64,000 nucleotides of DNA, taken from the NCBI RefSeq assembly GCF_900099895.1, contig NZ_FNDY01000010.1, forward strand, positions 1 to 64,000, in the 5' to 3' direction. How positions within the stretch are numbered: position 1 is the first letter of the stretch; each line of letters starts with the position of its first letter. The notes below the pieces were generated by a model. The model was not told the DNA's origin. It saw only the letters and a program-made list of their open reading frames with translations, and did no database searches. The position numbers were made by a program, and so were the translations under genes. Origin of the DNA: Paenibacillus naphthalenovorans (GTDB taxonomy: Bacteria; Bacillota; Bacilli; Paenibacillales; NBRC-103111). Positions 46,041 to 54,908 of the stretch are shown piece after piece.

Positions 46041-48545
46041 TTACATCAAAATTTGCGGATCGACGTCGACGGACACCGTCAGCTTCCTCTGCTTGACAGC
46101 ATCGTCCAGCACGGCAACTGCCTTCTGCACGAGCCCGGCAATGTCCATCTCTCCCCGATATTTTATCATGCATTGGAACCGATATCTATCCTTGATCCGC
46201 GAAATCGGCGAAGCTACGGGTCCAAGCACCTCCAGCTCCGTCCCTTCAGCCTGCATCTGACTCGCCAGTTCCTTCAGCCTGGCGGCAACCGCTTCACCCG
46301 AGCGAATCAAGAGCTGCACCTGCTCATGCGACAGCGTAATCAGCACCAGCCGGTGAAAAGGCGGATAATTATGCTGCTTGCGCATCAGCATCTCCTTAAG
46401 CATGAAGCCTTGATAGTCATGTTTGCTTGCACTGAGAATGCTGTAATGCTCCGGAGTATACGTTTGCACGAACACTTCGCCAGGAAGCTCATGCCGTCCA
46501 GCCCTGCCAGCTACCTGCGTCAGCAGCTGAAATGTCCGTTCCGCCGCCCGAAAGTCCGGCAGGTTGAGCACGGAATCGGCAGCCAGCGCGCCAACAAGCG
46601 TCACATGCGGAAAATCGAGTCCCTTGGCCACCATTTGCGTACCGAGCAGCAGATCCGCCTGCCGGTTTTTAAATATCGTGAGCCATTTTTCATGAGACCC
46701 TTTCTCCGTCGTTGTATCCACGTCCATGCGGATCACCCGAATCCCCGGGAACAGCTTGGAAAGCTCCTCCTCCACACGCTGCGTTCCCGTGCCGAAATGA
46801 CGGATATGCTCGCTCCCGCAGTCCGGACATGCCGTCAGCTCACGCTCGGCATAGCCGCAATAATGGCATCGGATCGCCCGGGAGCTCTGGTGGTACGTCA
46901 GCGAGATGTCGCAGTGCGGGCAATTAGCTACATAGCCGCAGGTGCGGCACATGACGAAGGTCGCGTAGCCCCGGCGGTTCAGCAGCAAAACGGTTTGTTC
47001 TTTCTTGTGTAACCGTTCTTCTATCGCTTTATACAGGGCGCGGCTGAACATGGAACGATTACCGTTTTTCAGCTCTTCCCGCATATCGACAATATGTACG
47101 CGCGGCAGCGGCCTTCCCTCCACGCGGGAGGTCATGGTCAGCAGTTCGAACGCCGGACGGTCCGGCGTTGCAGAAAGAACGGCCTCACGGCCTGTCCGGT
47201 ACATGCTCTCCAACGAAGGCGTAGCGGATCCAAGAACAACGGCCGCTCCATGCTCGGACGCTCTGGCGATGGCGACGTCACGAGCGTGATATTTCGGGCT
47301 TTCCTCCTGCTTATAGGTCGATTCATGTTCTTCATCAATAATAATAAGTCCGATTTTCGTGAATGGAGCAAATACGGCCGAACGGGCCCCGATCACAACG
47401 CTGACTTCCCGCCGTACGATTTTGCGCCACTCATCGTACCGCTCCCCGTGTGACAGACGGCTGTGAAGCACGGCAACCCGGTTGCCGAAGCGTCCTTTGA
47501 AACGCTCGACCATTTGCGGAGTAAGCGAAATCTCGGGTACGAGAACAATCGCCTCCCGTCCCTGATCCAGGCAGGTTTGAATCGATTGCAGATACACTTC
47601 CGTCTTGCCGCTTCCCGTTACACCGTTCAGCAGAAACACCCGCTGCTCGCCGGAAAGAACCGCGTCCTTGATGCAGTCAAATACTTTCTGCTGTTCCGGG
47701 GTAAGCGGCAGCGGCGAGGTCGGACGAAACGTCCGCGAGGCGTACGGATCGCGCTGAACCTCGACCTCCTCGAGCCTTACCCATCCCCGCTCCGCCAAGC
47801 CTTTGACGGCGGCGGCGGTAATATGCAGCCTCGAAAGCAGCTCCGTCAGCTTGATGGGCTCGGGGTGCTTTTGCAGATACTCCAGCACCAGTTTCTGCTT
47901 GGCAGCTCTGGCGGGAAGCTCTTCCTGCCATGCCGCAAGCTGTTCCGGGTTCTCCGGGGGAAAAACCGTCAGCGCTTTTTTCGCCGACATCCGGTCCTTC
48001 ACCATATGAACCTCCGTCAGAACCCCGTCCTCCAGCAGCTGCTTTACGAGCAAAGTGTCCCCGGCAAATTTCTCCAACAGCGTTTCCAGCCGGACCGTTT
48101 CCTGCTTCCGGACATAATTTAAGATCTCTTCCTGCTTCGGAACCGGCAGCATCAGGACATTCTCATGCCCTCCTCGCCGGCCTCCGTGTTCGTCCACCTT
48201 CACATGGCGTTCGTATTTTGCTTTTAATGCGCCTGGGATCATGGCTTGCAGCGCCGTGATTTCATGGCACAAATACGTCCGGCTGATCCAGCGGGCCAGC
48301 TTGACCAATTCCGGCGTCAGCGGCGGGATCAAATCGAGGATCTGCGCAATCGGCTTCAGCTTGGCCGGATCCAGCTCGGTTCCTTCGTGCAGTTCCACAA
48401 CGAATCCCTGTACCGTGCGCGGGCCAAACGGTACGCCGACCCGGCTGCCAACGGTGACGAGGTCCTTCATCGCTTCCGGAACCACATAATCGAAAGCGCG
48501 GTTCGTCGGTTTGGCCGGTACGTCGACAATTACTTTGGCGTACAT
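46041..48545 (-). CDS. priA: primosomal replication helicase PriA
   Basis: PriA restarts stalled forks by loading the primosome. The 834-residue protein has the 3'-DNA-binding domain (about 1-110), Walker [13 protein letters not shown] near 315, the DEEH box ([20 protein letters not shown]) and eight zinc-binding cysteines from [13 protein letters not shown] to ACPDCGSEH (about 546-585). Its start overlaps the coaBC stop by 16 bases. Confidence 0.97.
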   Translation of the reverse strand: MYAKVIVDVPAKPTNRAFDYVVPEAMKDLVTVGSRVGVPFGPRTVQGFVVELHEGTELDPAKLKPIAQILDLIPPLTPELVKLARWISRTYLCHEITALQAMIPGALKAKYERHVKVDEHGGRRGGHENVLMLPVPKQEEILNYVRKQETVRLETLLEKFAGDTLLVKQLLEDGVLTEVHMVKDRMSAKKALTVFPPENPEQLAAWQEELPARAAKQKLVLEYLQKHPEPIKLTELLSRLHITAAAVKGLAERGWVRLEEVEVQRDPYASRTFRPTSPLPLTPEQQKVFDCIKDAVLSGEQRVFLLNGVTGSGKTEVYLQSIQTCLDQGREAIVLVPEISLTPQMVERFKGRFGNRVAVLHSRLSHGERYDEWRKIVRREVSVVIGARSAVFAPFTKIGLIIIDEEHESTYKQEESPKYHARDVAIARASEHGAAVVLGSATPSLESMYRTGREAVLSATPDRPAFELLTMTSRVEGRPLPRVHIVDMREELKNGNRSMFSRALYKAIEERLHKKEQTVLLLNRRGYATFVMCRTCGYVANCPHCDISLTYHQSSRAIRCHYCGYAERELTACPDCGSEHIRHFGTGTQRVEEELSKLFPGIRVIRMDVDTTTEKGSHEKWLTIFKNRQADLLLGTQMVAKGLDFPHVTLVGALAADSVLNLPDFRAAERTFQLLTQVAGRAGRHELPGEVFVQTYTPEHYSILSASKHDYQGFMLKEMLMRKQHNYPPFHRLVLITLSHEQVQLLIRSGEAVAARLKELASQMQAEGTELEVLGPVASPISRIKDRYRFQCMIKYRGEMDIAGLVQKAVAVLDDAVKQRKLTVSVDVDPQILM

Positions 48546-49759
48546 TCTTCGGTTATTTCCCCCTTCGTCAGACGGTCTGCGATAAAGGCCAGCAGCCGGG
48601 CGGCCACTTCCCTCTTCTCCATCAGCGGCAGCCTCAGCACGAGTCCGTTCGCATCATAAACGTTCACCACATTCGTATCGGTGCCGAATCCGGCCCCCGG
48701 TACCGTGACGTCATTGGCGACAATCAGGTCACAGCGCTTGCGCTTCAGCTTATCTATAGCAAAAGCTTCTACGTTGTGCGTTTCCGCCGCAAAGCCGACA
48801 ACCAGTTGGGACGCTTTCTTTCGTTCGCCGACCGCCTGCAGGATATCCGGATTTTTGACCAGCTTCAGCATCATTTCCGACTCCGTCTTCTTGATCTTCT
48901 CCGGCGCTTGCTCTGCCGGACGGTAATCGGATACCGCCGCGGCTTTGATAATCACGTCCTGCTCATCCATCGCGGAGAGCACCGCATCCATCATCTCTAT
49001 TGTAGATTCCGTGCGAATCACCTTAACCCCGTTCGGGACGGCAACGGTTGCCTTACCCGTGACTAAAGTGACTTCGGCCCCCATTCTTGCAGCCTGTTCG
49101 GCAATGGCATAGCCCATCTTGCCAGAGGAATCGTTCGTCAGATAGCGAACCGGATCAATCCGTTCCATGGTCGCTCCGGCGGTAACCAGCACATGCTTGC
49201 CGCGGAGCGGCTTTTTCTCGTTAAAGAAGCTCTCGATCGCTGCGAGAATCTCTTCCGGCTCGGCCAGGCGGCCTTTGCCGACATAGCCGCAGGCCAGCTG
49301 CCCTGTACCCGGTTCGATAAACCGAACGCCACGGTCGGCCAGCGTTTGCAGGTTGGCCTGCACCGCAGGATGAGCGAGCATATGCACGTTCATTGCAGGG
49401 CAAACAAAAATAGGCGCCGTCGTCGCAAGCAGCGTTGTGGAAAGCATGTCGTCCGCAAGCCCCAACGCCATCTTGCCGATCACATTGGCTGTCGCTGGAG
49501 CGATAACGACCAGATCGGCCCGGTCGGCAAGATCAATGTGGGACACGACCGACGGATCTTTCTCATCAAAAGTATCGATGTAAACGGCATGCCGGGATAA
49601 TGTTTGAAACGTTAGCGGAGCGACAAATTTGGCCGCGGATTCCGTCATGATGACCCTGACCTCGGCTCCCGCTTGAGTCAGCTTACTGCACAGCGCAGCT
49701 GCTTTGAACGCGGCGATCCCGCCGCTTACGCCGAGCACGATCGTTTTTCCGTTCAGCAT
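48530..49759 (-). CDS. coaBC: phosphopantothenoylcysteine decarboxylase/synthase
   Basis: A 409-residue bifunctional enzyme. The N-terminal CoaC flavoprotein (about 1-190) has GVSGGIAAFKAAAL, the FMN/active-site histidine in VVSHIDLA and the substrate clamp ACPAMNVHM. The C-terminal CoaB domain (about 190-400) has VTAGATMERIDPVRYLTN and the KKIK-like motif EKIKKTES. With coaD in this window it supplies coenzyme A. It follows rpoZ after a terminator-like hairpin. Confidence 0.96.
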   Translation of the reverse strand: MLNGKTIVLGVSGGIAAFKAAALCSKLTQAGAEVRVIMTESAAKFVAPLTFQTLSRHAVYIDTFDEKDPSVVSHIDLADRADLVVIAPATANVIGKMALGLADDMLSTTLLATTAPIFVCPAMNVHMLAHPAVQANLQTLADRGVRFIEPGTGQLACGYVGKGRLAEPEEILAAIESFFNEKKPLRGKHVLVTAGATMERIDPVRYLTNDSSGKMGYAIAEQAARMGAEVTLVTGKATVAVPNGVKVIRTESTIEMMDAVLSAMDEQDVIIKAAAVSDYRPAEQAPEKIKKTESEMMLKLVKNPDILQAVGERKKASQLVVGFAAETHNVEAFAIDKLKRKRCDLIVANDVTVPGAGFGTDTNVVNVYDANGLVLRLPLMEKREVAARLLAFIADRLTKGEITEECTPK

Positions 49760-49788
49760 CCGGTTTCCTCCCCTTCTGGTTTCATAGC

Positions 49789-49816
49789 GAAAAAAATAAC
49801 AACCGCGAGGGTTGTT
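49789..49816 (-). terminator. terminator between rpoZ and coaBC
   Basis: On the minus strand AACAACC-CTCGC-GGTTGTT (49816 down to 49798) is followed by ATTTTTT. It lies 4 bases past the rpoZ stop and should reduce read-through into coaBC-priA-def-fmt. Confidence 0.75.
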
Positions 49817-49819
49817 GTT

Positions 49820-50035
49820 TTACTTTATGGATTCTTTGTTATACAGCTTCTCATACGAGATATGTCCCTCGTAAATTTCCTCAAGAGCCAAACCTACGTA
49901 TTTGTGCGATTTCTGGTTCTGCACTTCGGTCTTCGCTCCGTCACGAAGCATCCGCGCTCGTTTGGAGGCGGCGACCACCAAAGAGTACTTACTGTCTACT
50001 TTGTCCAAAAGCCGATCTATGGAAGGGTACAGCAT
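49820..50035 (-). CDS. rpoZ: RNA polymerase omega subunit
   Basis: A 71-residue omega subunit: MLYPSIDRLLDKVDSKYSLV and VAASKRARMLRDGA match the conserved N-terminal half. Omega promotes assembly of the beta-prime subunit. It starts one base after the gmk stop, the usual gmk-rpoZ pair. Confidence 0.95.
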   Translation of the reverse strand: MLYPSIDRLLDKVDSKYSLVVAASKRARMLRDGAKTEVQNQKSHKYVGLALEEIYEGHISYEKLYNKESIK

Positions 50036-50036
50036 C

Positions 50037-50678
50037 TTATTTTTTCACCTCAGCCATCCAGTGTTTTATTTTGGAAACCATGCGCGCTTTACGGCAGTGC
50101 TCCGCCGTGAGAATACTGCGAATCCGGGAACAGGCCAGTTCCACTTGATCATTGATGATCGCATAGTCGTAATGTTCAATCAAAGCAATCTCATCTAAGG
50201 CTACGGACAATCGGCTGCGGATCGAATCCTCCGATTCCGTCCCCCGTCCTACAATGCGGCTCTCCAATTCGTTAAGCGACGGGGGGAGCAGGAAAATAAA
50301 GACGCCCTCCGGAAATTTCTGCTTGACTTTGAGTGCGCCCTGCACTTCAATTTCCAAAATGATGTCTTTGCCGCTGTTTAACGTATCTTCCACAAATTTG
50401 CGCGGCGTTCCATAATAATTACCTACGTATTCCGCCCACTCCAGCATCTGGTCTTGGTCGATCAGCTGCTGAAACTGTTCCCTCGTCTTAAAAAAATAAT
50501 TCACTCCGTCCACTTCACCGGCTCGAGGCGGGCGGGTCGTTGCCGACACGGAGTATACGATGTCCGGCGCGCACCTTCTTAGCTCTTTGCACACCGTTCC
50601 TTTTCCAACCCCGGAAGGTCCTGAAAGCACGATTAATATTCCTTTTTCTGCAGGGCCGTAACCCAAATTACTCGTCAT
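50037..50678 (-). CDS. gmk: guanylate kinase
   Basis: Gmk phosphorylates GMP to GDP with ATP. The 213-residue protein has the P-loop [16 protein letters not shown] near 18-33, [20 protein letters not shown] near 46-65 and YDYAIIND near the C-terminus. Of two close ATGs the one at 50678 fits AAGGA best (8 bases). Its start overlaps the end of remA by 11 bases. Confidence 0.97.
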   Translation of the reverse strand: MTSNLGYGPAEKGILIVLSGPSGVGKGTVCKELRRCAPDIVYSVSATTRPPRAGEVDGVNYFFKTREQFQQLIDQDQMLEWAEYVGNYYGTPRKFVEDTLNSGKDIILEIEVQGALKVKQKFPEGVFIFLLPPSLNELESRIVGRGTESEDSIRSRLSVALDEIALIEHYDYAIINDQVELACSRIRSILTAEHCRKARMVSKIKHWMAEVKK

Positions 50679-50928
50679 GATCATCGTCCTTATTGGAAAG
50701 TCGATGCGCTACCGTTTCGGGCTGAACCGCCGACAGGATGACATGGTCGCTGTCCGTAATAATAACGGCACGCGTACGGCGGCCATACGTCGCATCAATC
50801 AGCATATGGCGGTCACGCGCTTCCTGAATGATCCGTTTGATCGGAGCCGATTCAGGACTTACAATGGAAATGATTCGATTCGCGGAAACGATGTTCCCGA
50901 AACCGATGTTGATAAGTTTGATCGCCAT
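50668..50928 (-). CDS. remA: extracellular matrix regulator RemA
   Basis: An 86-residue DUF370 protein: [20 protein letters not shown] then [20 protein letters not shown]. RemA is a DNA-binding octamer that in B. subtilis activates biofilm matrix and osmoprotectant genes. The ATG follows GGGGGAACCTATAG. It lies between yicC and gmk, as in B. subtilis. Confidence 0.96.
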   Translation of the reverse strand: MAIKLINIGFGNIVSANRIISIVSPESAPIKRIIQEARDRHMLIDATYGRRTRAVIITDSDHVILSAVQPETVAHRLSNKDDDHDE

Positions 50929-51070
50929 CTATAGGTTCCCCCTGGTTCTTTCTTTGAAATCAGGCGTTGTTCGCGGGAAGGAAACCGACGCACGGCAACA
51001 GTTTTCTTCTTTAGTCGTTGATCAACCAACACCGTTTCAAAAGAAAGAATGATATTACTAATAAGGTATG

Positions 51071-51967
51071 TTATTCGATATTTTGGATCTGCTCCCGCAT
51101 CTTTTCCAGCTCCGCCTTCATCTCCACCACAATGGAGGAAAGCGGCGCATAATTGGCTTTGGAGCCGATCGTATTCACTTCCCGATTTATTTCCTGAACG
51201 AGGAAATCCAGCTTGCGGCCTACCGGTTCGGCGGACCTGAGCAGCTTCTTGAACTGGCCGAAATGGCTGTTCAGCCGGGTCAATTCCTCATCGATCGCAG
51301 CACGGTCCGCGAACAATGCCACTTCCATCGCCAACCGGTTCTCGTCTAAGGGCATATGCTGCAGCAGCTCCTGAATTCGGCTTTTAAGCTTCCCGGCATA
51401 TTCCTTCACGATGATCGGAGCTAATTGAACGGCCTCCAGCCTATAGCTTTCCATGACCCCAATACGCTGCTCCAAATCCGCAAGAAGTACCTCGCCTTCA
51501 CGCTCGCGCATCGTCACGAGTTCCTTGGCAGCCTCATCCGCACAAGAGAACAATTCGCGCTCCAGCACCTCATCCTCCAGCTCCGGCTTGTCCTTAAGCG
51601 AAACCATACCGGGTATTGACAACAGATCGCGAAGCGACAGCTCCTCTGAAAGCGACAGCTTCTCTCGCATCTGCTCGGCCGCTTGCCGGTAACCCATGGC
51701 CAATGCCCAGTCCACTTCGACAGTTTGCGGAGCCTTACCGTCCCGTTCAACCGAAACAAAGGCATCCACCCGACCGCGCTTCACCCGTGCAAGCACCGCA
51801 CGTTTTACTGCGTCTTCGTAACGGGCCCATTCCCGGGGCATCCTTACAACGACCTCGCAGTAACGATGGTTGACCGATTTCAAGTCGATCTGCAAACGAA
51901 AGCCCGCGAGGCTTCGAGCGGCTTGGCCGAACCCAGTCATACTGGTCATCATGGCATTCACATCCAT
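51071..51967 (-). CDS. yicC: YicC-family endoribonuclease
   Basis: A 298-residue YicC/YloC protein: MTSMTGFGQAARSL near the start, SVNHRYCEVVVRMPREW near 31-47 and the C-terminal GRKLDFLVQEINREVNTIGS. Family members are RNases that form a clamp-like hexamer. The start is uncertain: ATG 51967, GTG 51961 (best spaced behind AGGG) and ATG 51949 (closest to family N-termini) are all possible. It lies 14 bases after the methyltransferase gene. Confidence 0.94.
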   Translation of the reverse strand: MDVNAMMTSMTGFGQAARSLAGFRLQIDLKSVNHRYCEVVVRMPREWARYEDAVKRAVLARVKRGRVDAFVSVERDGKAPQTVEVDWALAMGYRQAAEQMREKLSLSEELSLRDLLSIPGMVSLKDKPELEDEVLERELFSCADEAAKELVTMREREGEVLLADLEQRIGVMESYRLEAVQLAPIIVKEYAGKLKSRIQELLQHMPLDENRLAMEVALFADRAAIDEELTRLNSHFGQFKKLLRSAEPVGRKLDFLVQEINREVNTIGSKANYAPLSSIVVEMKAELEKMREQIQNIE

Positions 51968-51981
51968 TACCCTATTTTAAT

Positions 51982-53892
51982 TCATTTTTCCAGAGGGTAC
52001 AAGTGGAAATCGCGTCTTCCCGCTTTCTGCCACACGTATTTGGTCAATTCAACAGTCATCTCATATGCAAGGAACGGCGTCATCAAGTAAATGCCTTTAA
52101 AATGGCTCAAAGCCACATCCAGCAGTTCCTTGGCGATTTGCACGCCCATAGCTCGTCCTTCCTCGCCTTTGAGACCGCTCATGCGCTGACGCACTTCGTC
52201 GGACAGTTGAATCCCCGGCACCTCATTGTGTAAATATTCCGCATTGCCTCCGCTGGCCAGCGGCATAATGCCCAGGAAGATCGGCACGTTGAGGTGCCTG
52301 GTCGCCTCGCTGATTTTTTCGATCAGCTCGGCATTGTAAACCGGCTGGGTCATGATGTAATCGGCACCGGACTCGATCTTGCGTTCCAACCGCCGCACCG
52401 CTTTATCCAAATATTTGACGTTCGGATTAAACGCAGCTCCGACAATGAAGTTCGCTTTTTTCTTCAGCGGCTTGCCCGAGAAAGAAACCCCTTCATTCAG
52501 CTGCTTGATCATGCGGATGATTTCGAACGAAGTCAAATCGTATACGGAGCTCGATCCGGGCAGGTCTCCGAATTTCGCCGGATCGCCCGTTACCGCAAGC
52601 ACGTGGTCGATGCCCAGTGCATGCAGTCCCATCATGTGCGACTGCGTTCCGATCATGTTCCTGTCGCGGCAGGCGATATGAATGAGCGGCCGAATGCCTA
52701 TACGCTCCTGCACGAGACTACCGAGCGCCAGATTGCTCATTCGCGTTACGGCAAGCGAATTGTCCGCCATCGTGAGCGCATCAGCTCCGGCTTTCTTAAG
52801 CGCGGACGCCCCCTGCATAAACTTCTCGATGTCCAAATCCCGCGGAGGATCCAGCTCTACGATTACCGTAGGCCGCTCCTTCACCAGGTCGACGATCGTA
52901 GGCTCCGACTGTACAGGCGGTGCGGCCGGCGGCCTATCGGACACCTGAACCGGCTCCGCAATCCTTTCCGGTCGAGGCTCCCTGACGTTTTCAGTAAGCT
53001 TGCGAATCGCAGCCGGATCCGGAACGTACCCTCTTAGCGACGAGGCTATCGCAGCGATGTGCTCGGGGGTCGTTCCGCAGCATCCGCCGATAATCCGTGC
53101 GCCGAGATCGACAAACTTCCGCGCCGTTTCACCGAAATAAGACGGCGTCGCCGCAAACGTATAGCGTCCGTCTACATAGTCGGCTATCCCCGCATTCGGG
53201 AATATGGAAAACGGCGGGGCGGCCTCCATTCCGGCGATGCGTTCCAGCGAGCGCATCAGCCCGTTCGGACCGCTGTGGCAGTTGAAGCCGACCACATCCG
53301 CCCCTGCTGCCAGAAGCCGCCGAAACGCCTCATCCAGCGGAATGCCGTCGTGGGTCGATCCGGTACCTTCTGTCGCGAACTGGCAAATGACAGGCAGGCT
53401 GCTGATCTTTCGGATCAGCTTCAATGCAATCAGCAGCTCCTCCAGATCGTAGAACGACTCCAGCAACAGCCCGTCCACCGGCGTATCCGCCAGCACTTCA
53501 ATTTGCTGCTTCAAATCATCCTTGACCTTGGCCGTACGCACATTTTTGCGTTTGCCCGCGCGGATCGAACCGATCGCCCCGACGACATAAGCATCGCTGC
53601 CGACCGACCGTCTGGCTAAATCGACACCCGCGCGGTTGATGGCCTCCACTTCCTGCTCCAATCCATATTTGGACAGTTTTTCACGGTTAGCCGAGAAGGT
53701 GTTCGTCTCGATCAACCGTGCGCCGGCCTCATAATATCTGCGGTGGACATCCATAATGACGTCCGGCTTAAGCAAATTCAATTCCTCATATGAAATGCCG
53801 ACAGGAAAGCCCATTTGGTACAAATATGTCCCCATAGCCCCGTCCCCGACAATGAGCTGCTGCCGGAGCGCTTCTCTCAAATCCGCTTTCAT
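51982..53892 (-). CDS. bifunctional homocysteine S-methyltransferase/methylenetetrahydrofolate reductase
   Basis: A 636-residue YitJ-like fusion. The N-terminal half (about 1-300) is a homocysteine methyltransferase barrel with zinc cysteines in GFNCHSGPNG and GGCCGTTPEH. A Pro-rich linker near 310-340 leads to a MetF-type reductase (about 345-636), with DPPRDLDIEKFM and HIACRDRNMIGTQS. It links one-carbon folate to methionine synthesis. No S-box riboswitch is present; it begins 30 bases after dapF, so control differs from B. subtilis yitJ. The start follows GAGGGGGCGCCGCG. Confidence 0.94.
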   Translation of the reverse strand: MKADLREALRQQLIVGDGAMGTYLYQMGFPVGISYEELNLLKPDVIMDVHRRYYEAGARLIETNTFSANREKLSKYGLEQEVEAINRAGVDLARRSVGSDAYVVGAIGSIRAGKRKNVRTAKVKDDLKQQIEVLADTPVDGLLLESFYDLEELLIALKLIRKISSLPVICQFATEGTGSTHDGIPLDEAFRRLLAAGADVVGFNCHSGPNGLMRSLERIAGMEAAPPFSIFPNAGIADYVDGRYTFAATPSYFGETARKFVDLGARIIGGCCGTTPEHIAAIASSLRGYVPDPAAIRKLTENVREPRPERIAEPVQVSDRPPAAPPVQSEPTIVDLVKERPTVIVELDPPRDLDIEKFMQGASALKKAGADALTMADNSLAVTRMSNLALGSLVQERIGIRPLIHIACRDRNMIGTQSHMMGLHALGIDHVLAVTGDPAKFGDLPGSSSVYDLTSFEIIRMIKQLNEGVSFSGKPLKKKANFIVGAAFNPNVKYLDKAVRRLERKIESGADYIMTQPVYNAELIEKISEATRHLNVPIFLGIMPLASGGNAEYLHNEVPGIQLSDEVRQRMSGLKGEEGRAMGVQIAKELLDVALSHFKGIYLMTPFLAYEMTVELTKYVWQKAGRRDFHLYPLEK

Positions 53893-53921
53893 CGCGGCGC
53901 CCCCTCTTCCCATCATATACG

Positions 53922-54758
53922 TTAAAGCGTTCCTTTAAACACCGTTTCCGCCGGTCCGGTCATATAGACATGATTGTCCGCCTCACTCCACTCGATCAGC
54001 AGATCGCCGCCTTTTAACGACACGGTCGCCTTGCGGTCCATCAGTCCGTTCAGCACCCCGGCCACCAACGTGGCGCATGCTCCTGTCCCGCAAGCCAGCG
54101 TTGGCCCTGCTCCGCGTTCCCACACGCGCATGTCGGCATAATCCCGGCTGTGCACCGTAGCGAACTCAACGTTGATGCGGCGGGGAAATAACGGATGGTT
54201 CTCCAGTTCGGGTCCCCACTTGTAAAGGTCAACCTGGAGCGCGTCTTCCGTAAAAATCACGCAGTGCGGATTCCCCATCGACACGGCGGTAAAGCGAAAT
54301 TCCTGTCCGTCTACGGAAACCGGGTATGAGACGATACGTTCCGCATCGATGACCGTAGGCACCTCAAGCCCGTTCAGAACAGGCGCGCCCATATCAACGC
54401 GAACCGCCGTCACTCGTCCGTCCGTAACCGAAAGCTGCACGGGCTGCACCCCTGCACCGATCGTTTCAATGGTAAGCCCGGTTGCCGCTTTGTCCACCAT
54501 TCCGTGATCATAAATATATTTAGCGGCGCAGCGGATGGCGTTGCCGCACTGCTCCGCCTCCGAGCCGTCCGAATTGATGATTCGCATCCTATAGTCAGCC
54601 TTCTGTGAAGGCAGCAAATAGACCATTCCGTCCGCACCGATGCCGAAATGACGGTCGCATAAACGAACCGCCAGCTCAGATGCATCCCGAGGCAGTTCGT
54701 CATGTCCGGCCAGCACGATAAAATCATTTCCCAATCCATGCATTTTCGTGAAATCCAT
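53922..54758 (-). CDS. dapF: diaminopimelate epimerase
   Basis: DapF converts LL- to meso-diaminopimelate for lysine and peptidoglycan. The 278-residue protein has the catalytic Cys71 in INSDGSEAEQCGNAIRCAA and the second cysteine in LACGTGACATLVAG near 220. The ATG at 54758 follows GGAGTGCAGACG. It heads dapF-methyltransferase-yicC; this pair of genes is inserted relative to B. subtilis. Confidence 0.97.
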   Translation of the reverse strand: MDFTKMHGLGNDFIVLAGHDELPRDASELAVRLCDRHFGIGADGMVYLLPSQKADYRMRIINSDGSEAEQCGNAIRCAAKYIYDHGMVDKAATGLTIETIGAGVQPVQLSVTDGRVTAVRVDMGAPVLNGLEVPTVIDAERIVSYPVSVDGQEFRFTAVSMGNPHCVIFTEDALQVDLYKWGPELENHPLFPRRINVEFATVHSRDYADMRVWERGAGPTLACGTGACATLVAGVLNGLMDRKATVSLKGGDLLIEWSEADNHVYMTGPAETVFKGTL

Positions 54759-54861
54759 CGTCTGCACTCCTGTTTGAGCATTTTCCTCATACTATATCGC
54801 AATTTCGCCGGAATGCATACCCGCTGACGAAAAATTTTATACCAATCCGTTTAAAAAAGCA

Positions 54862-54896
54862 AACAAAAGAACTCCGCTTTCAAGATGCCGGAGTCC
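54862..54896 (-). terminator. terminator after the calcium ATPase gene
   Basis: On the minus strand GGACTCCG (54896-54889) pairs with CGGAGTTC (54876-54869), followed by TTTTGTTT. Confidence 0.75.
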
Positions 54897-54908
54897 TTAT
54901 CGTTTCTA

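Noticed and set aside
51982-53960. S-box riboswitch before the methyltransferase/MTHFR fusion
   Set aside because: The gene starts 30 bases after dapF, leaving no room for a SAM riboswitch, and no such fold is seen inside dapF.
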